Assembly (NCBI GenBank): GCA_021464245.1
Contig: JADCRB010000008.1
Span: 433,590 to 497,589 of the forward strand
Source of the DNA: Carallia brachiata
Taxonomy: Eukaryota > Streptophyta > Magnoliopsida > Malpighiales > Rhizophoraceae
Length of the DNA stretch: 64,000 bases
Direction of reading: 5' to 3'
Shown here: one piece after another, positions 11,867 to 24,800 of the stretch
Layout: every line of letters begins with the position of its first letter
Numbering within the stretch: position 1 is the first letter of the stretch
Made by a program: the position numbers and the translations under genes
Notes under the pieces: model-generated
The model's database searches: none
Told to the model about the DNA's origin: nothing
Seen by the model: the letters and a program-made list of their open reading frames with translations, nothing else

Positions 11867-12487
11867 ATGGCTGGCAACAATACAACCAATCCAGGTTTGG
11901 ATCCGGATCTAGACAAGACGGATGACCCTAGTCACGAGTTCACTCAATTCCAAACGGGGTGCTTCTGGGGAGTGGAGCTGGCATTTCAGTGCGTCAGTGG
12001 TGAAGACAGAAGTCGGCCACTCCCAGGGCCAGGTCTTCGATCCCAATTACAAACTGGTAAGCACCAACAACACTAACCACGTCGAGGTCGTTCGGGTCCA
12101 GTACAACTTGGAAGTCTGCCCTTAGACTAATCTCCTCTCGCTTTTTTAGTCCAGCCACGATCCTACCATCCTCAACCGCCAGGTAATGGCAAGTTTCACT
12201 TTTTGAGTCGTACATCTGGGGCTTGTCTTGATGATGGGTGGGTTATTTTGGTTATATTTTGTCAGGGTGGGGATGTGGGTACTCAATAAAAAGATCAAGA
12301 CTATACCATTACATTGAGACCCCAGGCTCAGGCTAGCTCGGAAGCAAAGCAATCAGAATTTAAGGCTAACGAGATAGTGACAGAAATTCTTCCTGCCAAG
12401 AGGTTTTACCAGGCGGAAGAATACCATCAGAGCCGCACCTGGAAAGGCTGGCTCCGGCGGAGCAGTCAAGCAGTCCGCTGACTTCCA
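11867..12487 (+). pseudogene. peptide methionine sulfoxide reductase A relic
   Basis: The start matches plant cytosolic MsrA, which reduces methionine-S-sulfoxide. The N-terminus reads NPGLDPDLDKTDD and the catalytic motif GCFWGVELAFQ is intact. A deletion at about 11990-12000 then shifts frame, after which VVKTEVGHSQGQVFDPNYKL and HVEVVRVQYNLEVCP follow. An in-frame TAG replaces a tyrosine codon (12123-12125) and another TAG replaces the tryptophan of LFW (12147-12149). Exon 1 ends LNRQ at a GT donor (about 12182). Exon 2 starts at about 12266 with GGDVGTQ and immediately hits TAA (12287-12289). Later VTEILPAKRFYQAEEYHQ is still readable, after which the C-terminus breaks up. The intron is kept, so this is a decayed duplicate, not a retrocopy. 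Several independent stops make sequencing error an unlikely sole cause. Confidence 0.85.
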
Positions 12488-12499
12488 TAATTCGGTGAC

Positions 12500-15400
12500 C
12501 AAACCCTAAAATTTCTATTACAATTTCCAAGCACAGACCAATTACATATGGGTTTAAAGAAATTGACTCGATCACCATTCAAAAAAACAAAAAAAAAAGA
12601 TTTAAATTACAACGACTACAATTAAATCATTCAATCAACTCCCAACTTCTCCCGATTAAAAAAAACAAAATCTTGCATTTTGAAACATCTCAACGTGCTA
12701 ATTAATTCGTTCTATTAACCTTTTGGAAGACAAAAACATCTCAAAAAAGCAAAAAAGGAAGAGAAACGGATGTCAAGCAGAGGCGAGGCGCCAGACAGAA
12801 GGGCGAATGGTTTAGAAATATACCTCGACACATTGAAGAATCGCAGCTGAAGAGGGAGTGCGCGGCGGCACCAGAACTAACGCTTAAGATTACTGAGGTC
12901 AAGTTAAAGTCGCTGCTAGTGCTAACCAGTGACCCGAGCAAATAAGCCGAGACGGTCGCCAAGTCGCGGCCTCGAGCTCCCTTGGTGTGGACACAAACAC
13001 GCTCGCTTAAAACTCGTTCTTTGAATTATTAAAAGAATAAAATCAATGGGTATTTTAATACGCTAAAATTACATTTTTTTTATTTTTTTATAATTTAATT
13101 TTATTAAATAGAGTTTTTTTTGTCATTTTCATTATTATATTTACAATTATTTTTGTAAATATTATAAAAAAAATAGTGTCCAACCTTGTCAAGGCTTAAT
13201 AGTTTCGTCATCAATGTTAATTTGGGATAAATTTGTGGTTAGGTTAATAATTATTAAAAAGTCGAAATTTAAATCAGTAACATAAAAGAAATCTAAATAA
13301 GATAACCACTTAAAAATTTTATATAAATTTTTTTTTCATTTCTGTAGTTTTTTGACATTTTTTTTATTTTTTACAATTTTATAATGCAGTCAACTACCAT
13401 ATTTATTGGGCCAAGTCCTTTCTGTCCAAAATTATACCAAATTGAAATGAATTTATTAAAATTTAGAAAATATTGAATTTTTTAAAATTTTTTTTACATT
13501 TTTTACAAAAAATTCAATATGCATATGATACGTATTTTTGAGAAATTATTAGCAATGTTCATTTTTATTAATTTCTATAGATTTTTAAGTAAAATATTTT
13601 TTATCAGTAATGTTCAAAACACACTTTTTATACTGTATAAATATTTTAAATTAATTTTTATATATTTTTATTCATGTATTTCTTTTTAAAAATAATATTT
13701 TAATCGATCAAATACCTAAATTAACAATCAAACTATCTTCCATTAGTAATTGAACTCAATTAAAGTAAAAATAATATATTTAAAACTTAAATAAAAATAT
13801 CTTAATTTATAAGATTTAATTAAAAAAAATTCAAATATAAATAACTAAACATTTACTTATCCCGCACTATCGGCTCCTCCTCAATGGCAGCTACTGCAAT
13901 CTGTGCTCTACCTGCAGCCCTCTTATAGTCATCATGTTGTTAATAAAGTTTACCTGTTTATTTTCCATTTCCATGTGCGTTTAATTAATTAAATTTTATT
14001 GTATCAGTCTACCTTGCATTTAAGTTTTTTTTTTGTCAAAGGAAAACATTATATTAATCTTATTCAAATCTTTTTGTCGGAAAGACTTATATAAAACAGA
14101 AGTATAAGTTGGTCAAAGTAATTTACAATTGATATATCACAATAATCATTAACTAACTGAGTATAAAACCTTTTTTAAGAAATCTCGTTAAAGTTTTGTC
14201 CTGCACCAAGCCCATTTTGGTTCATTTGGTCAGGGCAGCCTCGTGAATGAATATAAATAAATTATTTATAAATTTTACTCATTTTTAATATATTATAACT
14301 CATTAATAATTTTTTATTATATAAATTTATTTTTTATTTTTATTTTAAGTATATCATACTTATTATATGATATAAAATTATAAATAAATTATACTCAATA
14401 AAAAAAATGATTCAAATTAATCTCCAAAATTTAACAACCCAATATTTCAATTATTTTTCAAAATTTAGTTTTACTCCGCAGCAAGCATGCAGAATTTGGG
14501 AGTCAATAATTTACATATGTCTTTCTATCTTAGTAAGAGTGATCAAACAACATTAGAGGACGGGGAGGCGAGCAACCCAAGCAACTCCATTCCCTTGGCA
14601 AGAGGCGCACGGCCTCCAGCCCCCTGCTACGCGGATAAAATTGGATGCTTATTAACAATTTATATTAAAGATATGATGTTTGTTTTTTTTTTTTCAGTTT
14701 AATTAATTTATAATTTTATATTATATGAATTTATTTTATTATTTTTATTTTAATAAATAGTATGATTTAAATTATAAATGAAAAAAATTTAATAAATTTA
14801 TTTAAATAATTTTAAAATAATTATATATTTTTATCAATGATATATAATAATTTATTTATTTTTTTATTATATTTAATCATTCAATCGCAAAATTATTTTA
14901 TAATTATTTTAAAATTATCTAAATAAATTCACTTAATATCACTTGTCATGAATTAATTAGCGACTTAACGGATTAAAAATTGTAGTGCGATGATGAGTTT
15001 TAAATTTAATAATTGTTGTAATTTTCAGCGTTAAAATTATACTCAATTTCACTAATATTTAAATAGAGTCTACTCTTTTAAGAGCCGTTAAATGAGATAA
15101 TTTTAAATAAAAATATTCTGTTATCAATTTATAAATTTAATAATTAATATACTATAATTAATATATATATACACAAAATGACAGCTTTAAGGAAAGCGAC
15201 TACGACTGGTTAAAAAAAAAAAAGAAGGCCAGTATTAAGGAGAGAGAAGGCACATGGGAGTCACGTGAATCTTTTGCCTTCTGTAAAATACTGAATAATT
15301 TTGCTGACTTGAACACGTGGGGGGAACGGAGGACCGTTCGTTAAAAATAAAAAAAATCTCCTACCTTATTAGACACCCCACGCGCCGCACCCCAATTACG

Positions 15401-15750
15401 TTTCTTTCCGATAAAAAAATTAAATATTTATTAATTTTATTTTTTAATAAAATTAATTTATAATATAATATTATTTAAATATTATTTTAAATTTTTTATT
15501 TAATTAAATCTCTCTTATTATATAATTTAAAATTATAAATAAATTATACAAATTAAAAAAATCAAAATAAAATCTTCCAAAAAAAAAAAAGACACCTATA
15601 ACCCATACCTTGATTCTTGAAATTCAAAAGAACCAAAAACAAGAAAACAAAAAGAAAAAGGAGGCCCATATCTTCAACCCCAATCCCCGTTTGCATTGGC
15701 AGTGGCCATGCCTGGCATACAGAAGCCGGCTCCTCTGTAATACGTTTTCT
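12500..15750. other. AT-rich intergenic block, no gene confirmed
   Basis: After a GC-richer patch at 12740-12975, the block 13020-15600 is extremely AT-rich, with many A/T runs and short inverted repeats (for example variants of AAATTATAAATAAATTATA near 14250, 14380 and 15530). They look like remnants of AT-rich MITEs, but I cannot set boundaries. No gene was recognised. Confidence 0.45.
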
Positions 15751-15819
15751 GACTCTCTCTCTCTCATAGACCGTAATTTTCCGACTGTGTTTCTCTCTCT
15801 TTCTCTTTCATAGACAGCG

Positions 15820-18800
15820 ATGGATTCCCTCGGAGTCTTGGACTCCATGAAAATACATGTTTTCCAACACCAACAGCAGCATCATCATGTACAAAGAAGA
15901 GGAACTGCTTTCTTGGATTCAAGATTCGTTTTGCCTTCGCTTTCTCCCAAACGATCGAATCCGACATTCAAAGAATCATTTGTGCTGTTTCGTCTACCGA
16001 AACAAGGTCTCTCTCTCTCTCTCTATTACAATTTGTCTTTCGCTTGCTAGGTTTTTTTTCCCCTTTCTTTTCATCAAGATTTTGAAAGAATAATGGAAGA
16101 AACTGAGAATACAGCTAAAAGGAAACTGACGGCTAATGACACTATTTCTTTATGTTTATTTTTGTTCGTTATTGTGTGCGTGTTGTGGGTGGCAGAGAGG
16201 AAGAGAAGAAGAAGAAGAAAAAGAATAGATCTAAGGAGAGGCGCGGGAAGGTGCAGCTTAATGTTCGGCTAGATCATCAAGTAGAATTTGGGGAGCATGG
16301 TGATTTTGGGGTCCACAAAAGAATTGGGTTCGTGGAAGAAGAATACACCAATGGATTGGACTGAGGCTGGATGGGTGTGTGTTTTGGAGTTGGAAGCGGG
16401 TGAGATTATTCAGTATAAGTTTGTTGTTGTGAGGAAGGACAAGAGCTTGCTATGGGAGCACGGGGAAAACGGATTGAAACTGCCGAAGGAGGGGTTTTTG
16501 AGGTTGTCTGTCAGTGGAATGAAACTGGGGAGGACTTGAATCTATTGCCTTTGGGTTTCGAAGAGACTATGGATAAAGTGGAGGACGTGGATGAGAATGG
16601 GTCTGCTAGTGCAGCAACTCCTCCTGTGGAAACAGAGTCAAGCCCTTTTGTTGGGCAGTGGCAAGGGAAAGATATCTCGTTCATGCGATCAAATGAGCAT
16701 AGGAATGTTGAGACCGAAAGAAAATGGGATACATCCGGGCTTGAAGGTTTTGCATTAAAGTTAGTTGAAGGTGATCAAAAAGCAAGGAATTGGTGGAGAA
16801 AGGTATGGCTGTTATATATACCACCTCTTGCTGGAAACTTATGTTCCATCTCTTTCAAAGTAGTAGTGTATGCAAGTCATTATATCCTTTCAAACAATAT
16901 ACCGTAGCCACTGGTGTATAACTTTTTTTTAGTTGCTTTATTTTTAAGGGTAGGGCGTAATAGTTGACGCATTGCACATGTATGCAAGTGAAGAATAAAA
17001 GCGCTACACAGAAAAAAAAAAAAAAAAAAAAGAGAAGTGAAGAGGTTTCTGTGAACTGCTCTTTGTGTCATTTTCATGGATCACAACTTTGCTTATAATA
17101 TTCCAGTCAGTATAACTAAATCAGATATTTGTTTGCTTTGCAATTGACCATGCCATCCTTCTGTTTAAAGCTTGAGGTTGTACGTGAGCTTTTAGTTGGA
17201 AGTCTTCAGAGTGGTGATCGGTTGGAGGCTCTAATATATTGCGCCATCTATCTAAAGGTTTTTCAGTATGGTTATTACTTCTTCTTTTTGGTCTGATTTT
17301 CCTTCTGTGCCCGTCTCACCTTTTTCTCTTTGCCAGTGGATTAACACAGGGCAAATTCCTTGTTTTGAAGACGGAGGTCATCATCGGCCAAATCGGCATG
17401 CTGAAATATCCAGCCTTATTTTTCAGGAATTGGAACGACTTTCTAGTAGGAAAGATGCTTCACCCCAGGTGATATATTCTTTACCATGGTATGATGTTTC
17501 AAAGTTTGATAGCATCCTAGCTGTTTCAAAGTTTGATTTGCCCTTAGAAAATTTGGCTCTATTGCCTTACAATAGCAGAATTGATTTTGAGGTGCCTTTC
17601 TATTTGCTGCCAAAAGATCATGACTAAATTTTACAATCCTTGCTAGCTTTTGAGAATTTTTGCTAAGCTGGTGCACAGAAGCAAGGTGTATAGTACAGCT
17701 GGCTATTGGTGTCCTTTACCTTATGCTGCTATAATTCCCATAATTTTTTTTAATCAGAATTTTATGGATCCAATATGTTAACTATTGAATGTGAAACCTT
17801 AGTGTTTTATGTATCATGGTAATTTTTGTTCTCGTTTTATGCATGTTATTAAGCTGTCATCAAGTTTTTGGTTGTCTTTAATCCCCGTCTTTTCGTATGT
17901 TTAGGAAGTACTTGTCATCCGAAAGATTCATCCATGTTTGCCATCTTTCAAGGCAGAATTCACCGCTTCTGTTCCTCTAACACGAATAAGAGACATTGCT
18001 CATCGGGGCGATATTCCTCATGACCTCAAGGTTAGCATGTAGTGCCTGGCAAGTTGTTTTCTCTTTAATAAGATGTACACTGTTGATTTTTTAATATTTT
18101 TATGTTGCACTTTCTAGCAAGAAATCAAACACACAATACAGAACAAGCTTCACCGCAATGCTGGTCCAGAAGATTTAGTTGCTACAGAAGCAATGCTTGC
18201 CAAAATTACCAAGGAACCTGGACAATATAATGAAGCATTTATTGAACAATTCAAGATATTCCATCGTGAACTCAAAGACTTCTTCAATGCAGGAAGGTTT
18301 GATTTATGAATGTTAATGCATTGTGTTTGTTAACATTCTTGGTTAGCCTTGGTTTTGAATCTTCCAGTCTATAAATTATTGGAAAATTGAAACTCGATAG
18401 ACTCAAAAAAGGAGGATGGATATTTGCAAAGCTATTTTTATTGAGCAATTTATGGTTTCCCTCCTTAGTTTTGGTCAGCAACTATTACAATATATGGTAT
18501 GAAGAGTCTCTTTATACAATTTGGTTAACTTCCTTCACTTTTGACGATTGCTTGAATTGTTTTTTGGATGATTGATGTTTGTTTAAAAATCCTCGGGTAT
18601 ACCTCAAACTTTTCTCTTTATCTTTACAAGTCATTTGTCGATGGCAATCTGTGCAAGGATGATGGTTACTCTACTCTAAAATGATGTAGACAATTGCATT
18701 GTGGGGAGAATTTTGATTTTCTCATTGTCTTGTTATATATTAAACTTTATCTTCCTATCACAGTGCAATTAAATTTTTACTTTGGAGAATCCTGCTTTTT

Positions 18801-21800
18801 ATTCGTGCCATAATAACTAAAACAATGCACAATATCCCCCAATGTGTGACCAAATTGTGTAAAACTAAAGAATTAGAAGGGTTGGTGTGAATAAGGGGAG
18901 TGTCAGTCTCTGATATGCCATTATAAAGCTTCATGTCCACCCAAAAAGCGTTGACAGTAACTGGTAGTGAAGCTTTTATCAATTTTAAAGTGATAGGTGT
19001 CAAAAACACACATACACACACACACACACACACACAAAAAGGCCTGCTCTGAATAGGATAATGGAAGCTTTTCAGTTCTAATGTGATATCACAACAGATT
19101 GTAGTATAAATTAGCATGTAAATGGATTAGGTAACTTGTTAATATGAATTTGGGTTGTAGAGTCTTAGATACGTTGTAGCCAACTCTTTTTGTTCTTTTC
19201 TGCTTAGAGATGGAACCATTATCTTTTAGCTTTTTTTATGCTTGCTTCTTTTTTTGTTTGATGGTTTGCTTGTTTGAATTATAGTATACCTATAAAACTA
19301 CTTTGAATAGAGTACTGTGTAAATCAAGCAATAAAGAAGAACATTCAGCGTTTTAAGTGAATGCCCTTGCCTATAACACTCTTCCAAAAGATTGTGTTAT
19401 CTTTGAATTTGTCTTTTGTGTTCTCAGGGATGGTTGGGTCACTTAAATTAATTGCAGTGGAACAGTTATCTTCCATTTGTCATGTTTTTGCTTTGGTAAA
19501 GTGGAAGGGGAAAGTTGGTTTGTGAAGGACCTAGGCAATTCGAAAGCCTTTTCATCTCTCAGTGTACGGCTTTTTGGATCGTTGTTTCGAGCTGCTTTGT
19601 TTGTTGGCATATTTTAACTCCTCTGCTTTTAACTTTCTGCCTCCTTTGCTTAATTCATTGCTTGATTGTTGTGTTAAGACTAACCATGAGGCCTGCAAAT
19701 TCAGTGTAAGTTGAATGACCATTGATGCAATGAACTATGCACATGACTTCACACATGACAAGGGTCTTGGTGTGACTAAATTTGAGCTCAAAGTTTGTTC
19801 AGCTCTAAGAATTTTTTTGTTTTGAGCAGAACAACTGGCCAATCAAAAGTCCTGTGCGCTGAAATTTACACTAGTGTACAATCTTGTTATGCAGTCTTGC
19901 GGAACAGCTTGAGTCGATTACAGAATCCTTGGATGAGAAGGGCCAGTCAGCACTTACCATGTTTTTGGACTGCAAAAGGGTAAATTAGCTCTTTCTAATT
20001 TTTGTTCTGTTCTGCGTATTCCAACTTCTCTAGATGACATACAACTTATGCTTTTCTGGCTAAACTAGGCACAGGTTTCAGAATTGACCTGTTTTTAGTA
20101 TTCAAGATTATCTCTGTGATTGCAAAATTTGCTGGAAACATTTATGGATTCAACAATTGCAATTCTCTCTCTGTTACAGCTCCTTCCCCCTCCCCCCATT
20201 GCGCATGTATGCACAGAAAGGAGGCCGAGTTGCACATAGATTCTTGCAAAAAAAAAAAAAAACTCTTTTCAAGCTCTTCTATTGATTTTGGTTTTTGCAT
20301 GTGTGGTCACAACCTCCTTTAAATATCCGCATGCTCTAACATTTCCTTTGGGTTAAAGTTAAAATGTTCAAATATAAGATCTTATTTTACAATTTTAGTA
20401 TTCTGTTATTTTGTTAATGAAGTTCTGAAGTTGATCCCACTCTGAGCAAATTTTCAATTTGGGCACATCCTTGTTCTGAAATGTGCTTCAGTTTCTGTTC
20501 TAGCCCTTGCTCTATGAATGCAAATTTGGGGAATTGTCCCTACTGCTGCATTTATACATGTTAACAAATTAAAAACCTTCTCAAAGCACGAAAGGAAAAG
20601 GTTAACAATTACTTAGAGGAAAGTGGTTTTGAGGTTGAAATGTTTATTTGCTGAATCCTGTAGTTTTTATTAAAACATGATGAATACCTTTACTTGTGGC
20701 TTGGTGTGAAAAGTAGTTTTTGCCCTTTTATTTTACTCTCCTGTAGCATTCAATTATATTTTGTTGCTTTTGCTTCAATCATGGAAGCACGTGTTTATTT
20801 GCAGAACTTGGATACTGCTGGAGAATCAAGTGGCATTTTTGAGCTGATCAAAACTATGCGATCCCTTAATGCTTTGAGATTTATAATTGTAAAGGGCCTG
20901 GAAAGTGGTCTGAGGAATGATGCTTCGGATGCTGCCATAGCCATGCGGCAAAAGGTAAGTTTCTTGCCTGGAAGTTATCTACTTTGAGCCTAAATTAAAA
21001 AGGAAAAGTTAGAATGTGATGGTTATGCTTCTGATAGCTCCCTGTTGGCCTGGTTTTGTTTATAGTGGCGTCTTTGTGAGATTGGCCTCGAGGACTATTC
21101 TTTTGTACTTCTTAGCAGGTGTGTACATCTTTTCCTTAGGCTATTTGATGCTATCTCAGTGCCTGATTGCAAGAATAGAAAGCACTTGATGAAATACAAC
21201 TTGTACTGTTTGATAAAGTGCTTACTCAAAAGCCATTGCACTTGCATGCTTTGTGAAATTTAGTTCCCTGTAAATATGTTCTTGAAGATAATAAAGACTT
21301 TAGTTTAACTAAACTATGCCAAAGCCTTTGAAATTATTTGCCAAAATTTCTCATCCTTGCCCAAATTGTATTGAAGTCACAAATGCGAATCAAGGAAACA
21401 GCCTCCCTGTGAAACAGGGGTAAAGCTGCGTGCATCTGATCCCTCCCTAGTCCCCACAATGTGGAAGCATCGTGCTTTGACATGCCCTTTTTCACAGGAG
21501 GACAAGGTTTAGGTGTCCTTTAATTGAATCAGATAATAAAGCCATCCCAAATTTTAGTGGAAAGCCATCTCAAATTTTTGTGGAAACATTAAATAACCAT
21601 GGGTCCTTTCTGCTACCAAGACCTCTAAGGGTTACCAGTAACAAAACTTTCAGACAACTCAATGCTCCCATAATGCCAAAAGTTGCTTCTAAAGAGACCA
21701 AGCTACTTCTAATTTATCAAAAGAAAAGCATTATTACATCATTGCGTGTATAGTAAGTCATTAGCATTCTACTTAATGGCGAATTGCTGACAAAACTGCT

Positions 21801-24800
21801 GTCAGAAAGGCACCATAGCCTTCCATATATGACTGATGAAGGAAAAGAGACTGCATTAAGGCAGCGAATTAGGATGCATTCGGATTATTTACAAGAAAAT
21901 TGCCCTCTAATTCTTTGGACACATTTCTGTGAAAATGCACTCACATGCACCCAACACAAGTTCTTTTTGAAAATCTTCCTATTTATTTGTATCTTCTTTT
22001 TGGGATAGATTGATGAGGTGAACTGCACTTGTATAGATTTCTGAATGCACTTGAAGCATTAGGAGGGGCTAAGTGCTGGCAGACAACGTGGAATCAAAGA
22101 ATGTAAGCTCTTGGAATGACCCGCTTGGTGTCCTCGATATTGGTGTTAGTCAGCTAGGTTTATCCAGTTGGAAGCCAGTAGAATGTGCTGCTATAAGAAA
22201 TGAGCTTCTTGCTTGGCGGGAAAGGGGTCTTTTTGAAAGAGAAGGTGCCTCTTTAGTCCTTTCATCTTCTCTACGTCTTGAAATATTTGATAGGTTTGGT
22301 GAAGGCATTACACACATATTGGTCTTTGTTAATATGAAGGAAGCGAAGATGGCAAGATAATTTGGGCACTAAGGCTCAAAGCAACACTTGATAGAGCAAA
22401 AAGGCTAACAGAGGAATATTCTGAAGCACTTCTTCAATTATTTCCTCAGAAAGTGCAGGTATATATCGTTCTCTGTCATGTGAGGGGCAATATGTGCTGT
22501 GTAGTATACCTTCTATGTCAATCTCTGATTTTCTTGAATTACAAATAATTTATGCTCTATTTGTCTTCTTTCAATATGTTAACAGTTGTTATGGTACACA
22601 ACATTAATAACTAAGTTTTGGTTTCCAGATAGATGCTTTGTGTAGTGAGGTGCTCAACTTTCTCTATATTGGCATCATCAGCTTTGTTAACCTTAATTCT
22701 TGGCTACCATCGATGCATCGTTATTTTGTAAAATAATGAACAAAGTAATCCCAAAGTCATGATAAAAATTGCACCTAGCTTTTACAGATACTGGGAAAAG
22801 CTCTTGGAATAGCTAATAATAGTGTGAAGACATATGCTGAAGCAGAGATTCGTGCTGGGTATGTTTCCCTCAATTATTATGACTCTGATATGCATGTATT
22901 TCTTGAAATGGATTTTTCAGATGATCTTCTTGTTTTACTTGTTATAAAAAAAAAGAATGCTCTCCTGAACGGAAAATTGTAATCATTGTTATCTACAGGG
23001 TTGTTTTTCAGGTTTCAAAACTTTCTACACTGCTTTTGAAAGCAGTTCGAAGCACACTTGGTTCTCAGGGTTGGGATGTTCTTGTTCCAGGGGCCGCAGT
23101 TGGCACTTTAATTCCGGTTATCTTTTGTCTTTGTTGCTTTTAAGCTCAGTCAATATCAATTCAAGGGCATCAGCATGACATTATTACTTATCATCATCCT
23201 CCTTGATTTCAATCTTTGAATCATGCATTCATATATAGCCAGTTTAGATTTTTTATTTTAAATTTATTTTCTTGCACCGATCCACATAAGACAGACACTA
23301 GGGTTTTGTGTTGGTAAATTTTTGTTAAGTTGGAGGAGGAAATAAGAAGAGGAATGAGACAAGAAGAATAAATTAAGGTTTTCCTGGAGGGATGAAGTTA
23401 CCTTTTGCCTGCTATTGTTGCTTATGGGGATGATTAGGATCCCGTGAACAATGCTGCACTATTGAACTCTTTGCTTTTCGGTGCTTCTACGTAGAGATCT
23501 GGTTATTGTGTCTAATTAGTTAGGCTTTTCTCACTACTCTCTTATGAAGCCAAACTAGGCTGGCCTGTGGTTCCATGTGGGTGTAAAGGCAAAGAATCTT
23601 ACAAAAAAAATGCCAATGTTTGGCCATTTAAAATTTTTGAAGGTTTCGTTGCAATGGTAATCAGTAACTATATCCCACACCTTCTTCCTCTGTCTTAAAC
23701 TCTTCTTTAATGTTGTTTTCTTCGTGTTGTTCAGAATGACTGGCATAAAACAAACTATCCCTCGAAAAGAAAGGCACTTCACACTTATGCATCCTTCATG
23801 GTTCATATGCACATATATATGCATTTAAAGTTTTTGAGTCTTCTGGTTATCGGTCTGTTGTGCCATCATTCTTCAGGTTGAGAGCATTGTACCTGGTTCA
23901 TTGCCATCAACTGCAAAAGGACCTGTTATTCTTTTGGTCAACAAAGCTGATGGAGACGAAGAGGTTTGCATATCTCGTTATTCATGACATGCCATGTACA
24001 CCACACAGGTCTTTGTGGTATCACAGCAAACTGCAAAGATAACCTCCCACAATAAAAATTTATTGCAGTTTTCAACTGTTGGTAGTAACATTGTGGGAGT
24101 TGTGCTGCTGCAAGAGCTACCTCACTTATCTCATCTTGGTGTTAGGGCTCGGCAGGCAAGTCCCTTCCCTGAGAATATCAAAAATTGTTGCATATTGCTA
24201 TGGTGCAAATAAATAAATTTGACTTGTAGACATATTCTTGCAGGAGAAGGTCATCTTTGTGACTTGTGAGGATGATGAGAAAGTTGCTGATATACAGAGG
24301 CTAGCCGGGAAATATGTGAGGTTATTTTCATGGATATCTCTTGATCGAAATTCTTTTTTCATTTCTTTCTCTTTAAACCTGAAAGTTTAAGCTGTGGCCT
24401 AGTTCCATGTTTCTGTCCTTTTGCTGTTTCATAGCGTTCAAGATTTGCAGGCTGGAAGCTTCGGCAAGTGGTGTGACTTTAATGCTTTCATCATCAGATG
24501 AAAAGGGCAATGATTTTCTAGTAAAAGGTCCTTTGGGCAGTGATTCATCTACAGTTGATGCTGCCAGGCCTTCTGATTCATCCCAGTCCGCTATGAAGGT
24601 CCCTTACTCTATGGAGGTATATTTCAATGATTTGTTATGTCCCTGTACATCAAACCTGATACATCAGCTGTTGATCAAATTGATCTAGTTTGCCAAAAGT
24701 GACGATGGGGGTAAATTATCCAGGGTGTTTCTGCTGGAGGTGTTGTAATGCTTGCTGATGCAGATGCACTAACTTCAGGTGCAAGGCTGCTGCTTGTGGT

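Noticed and set aside
12741..12962. 73-codon minus-strand ORF as a gene
   Set aside because: It starts at a non-ATG codon and resembles no family; it is kept only as a possible non-coding 5' exon in the findings.
15610..15848. ORFs overlapping the PWD start on both strands
   Set aside because: They are low-complexity CT/GA leader sequence; the PWD start at 15820 with a transit peptide explains the region.
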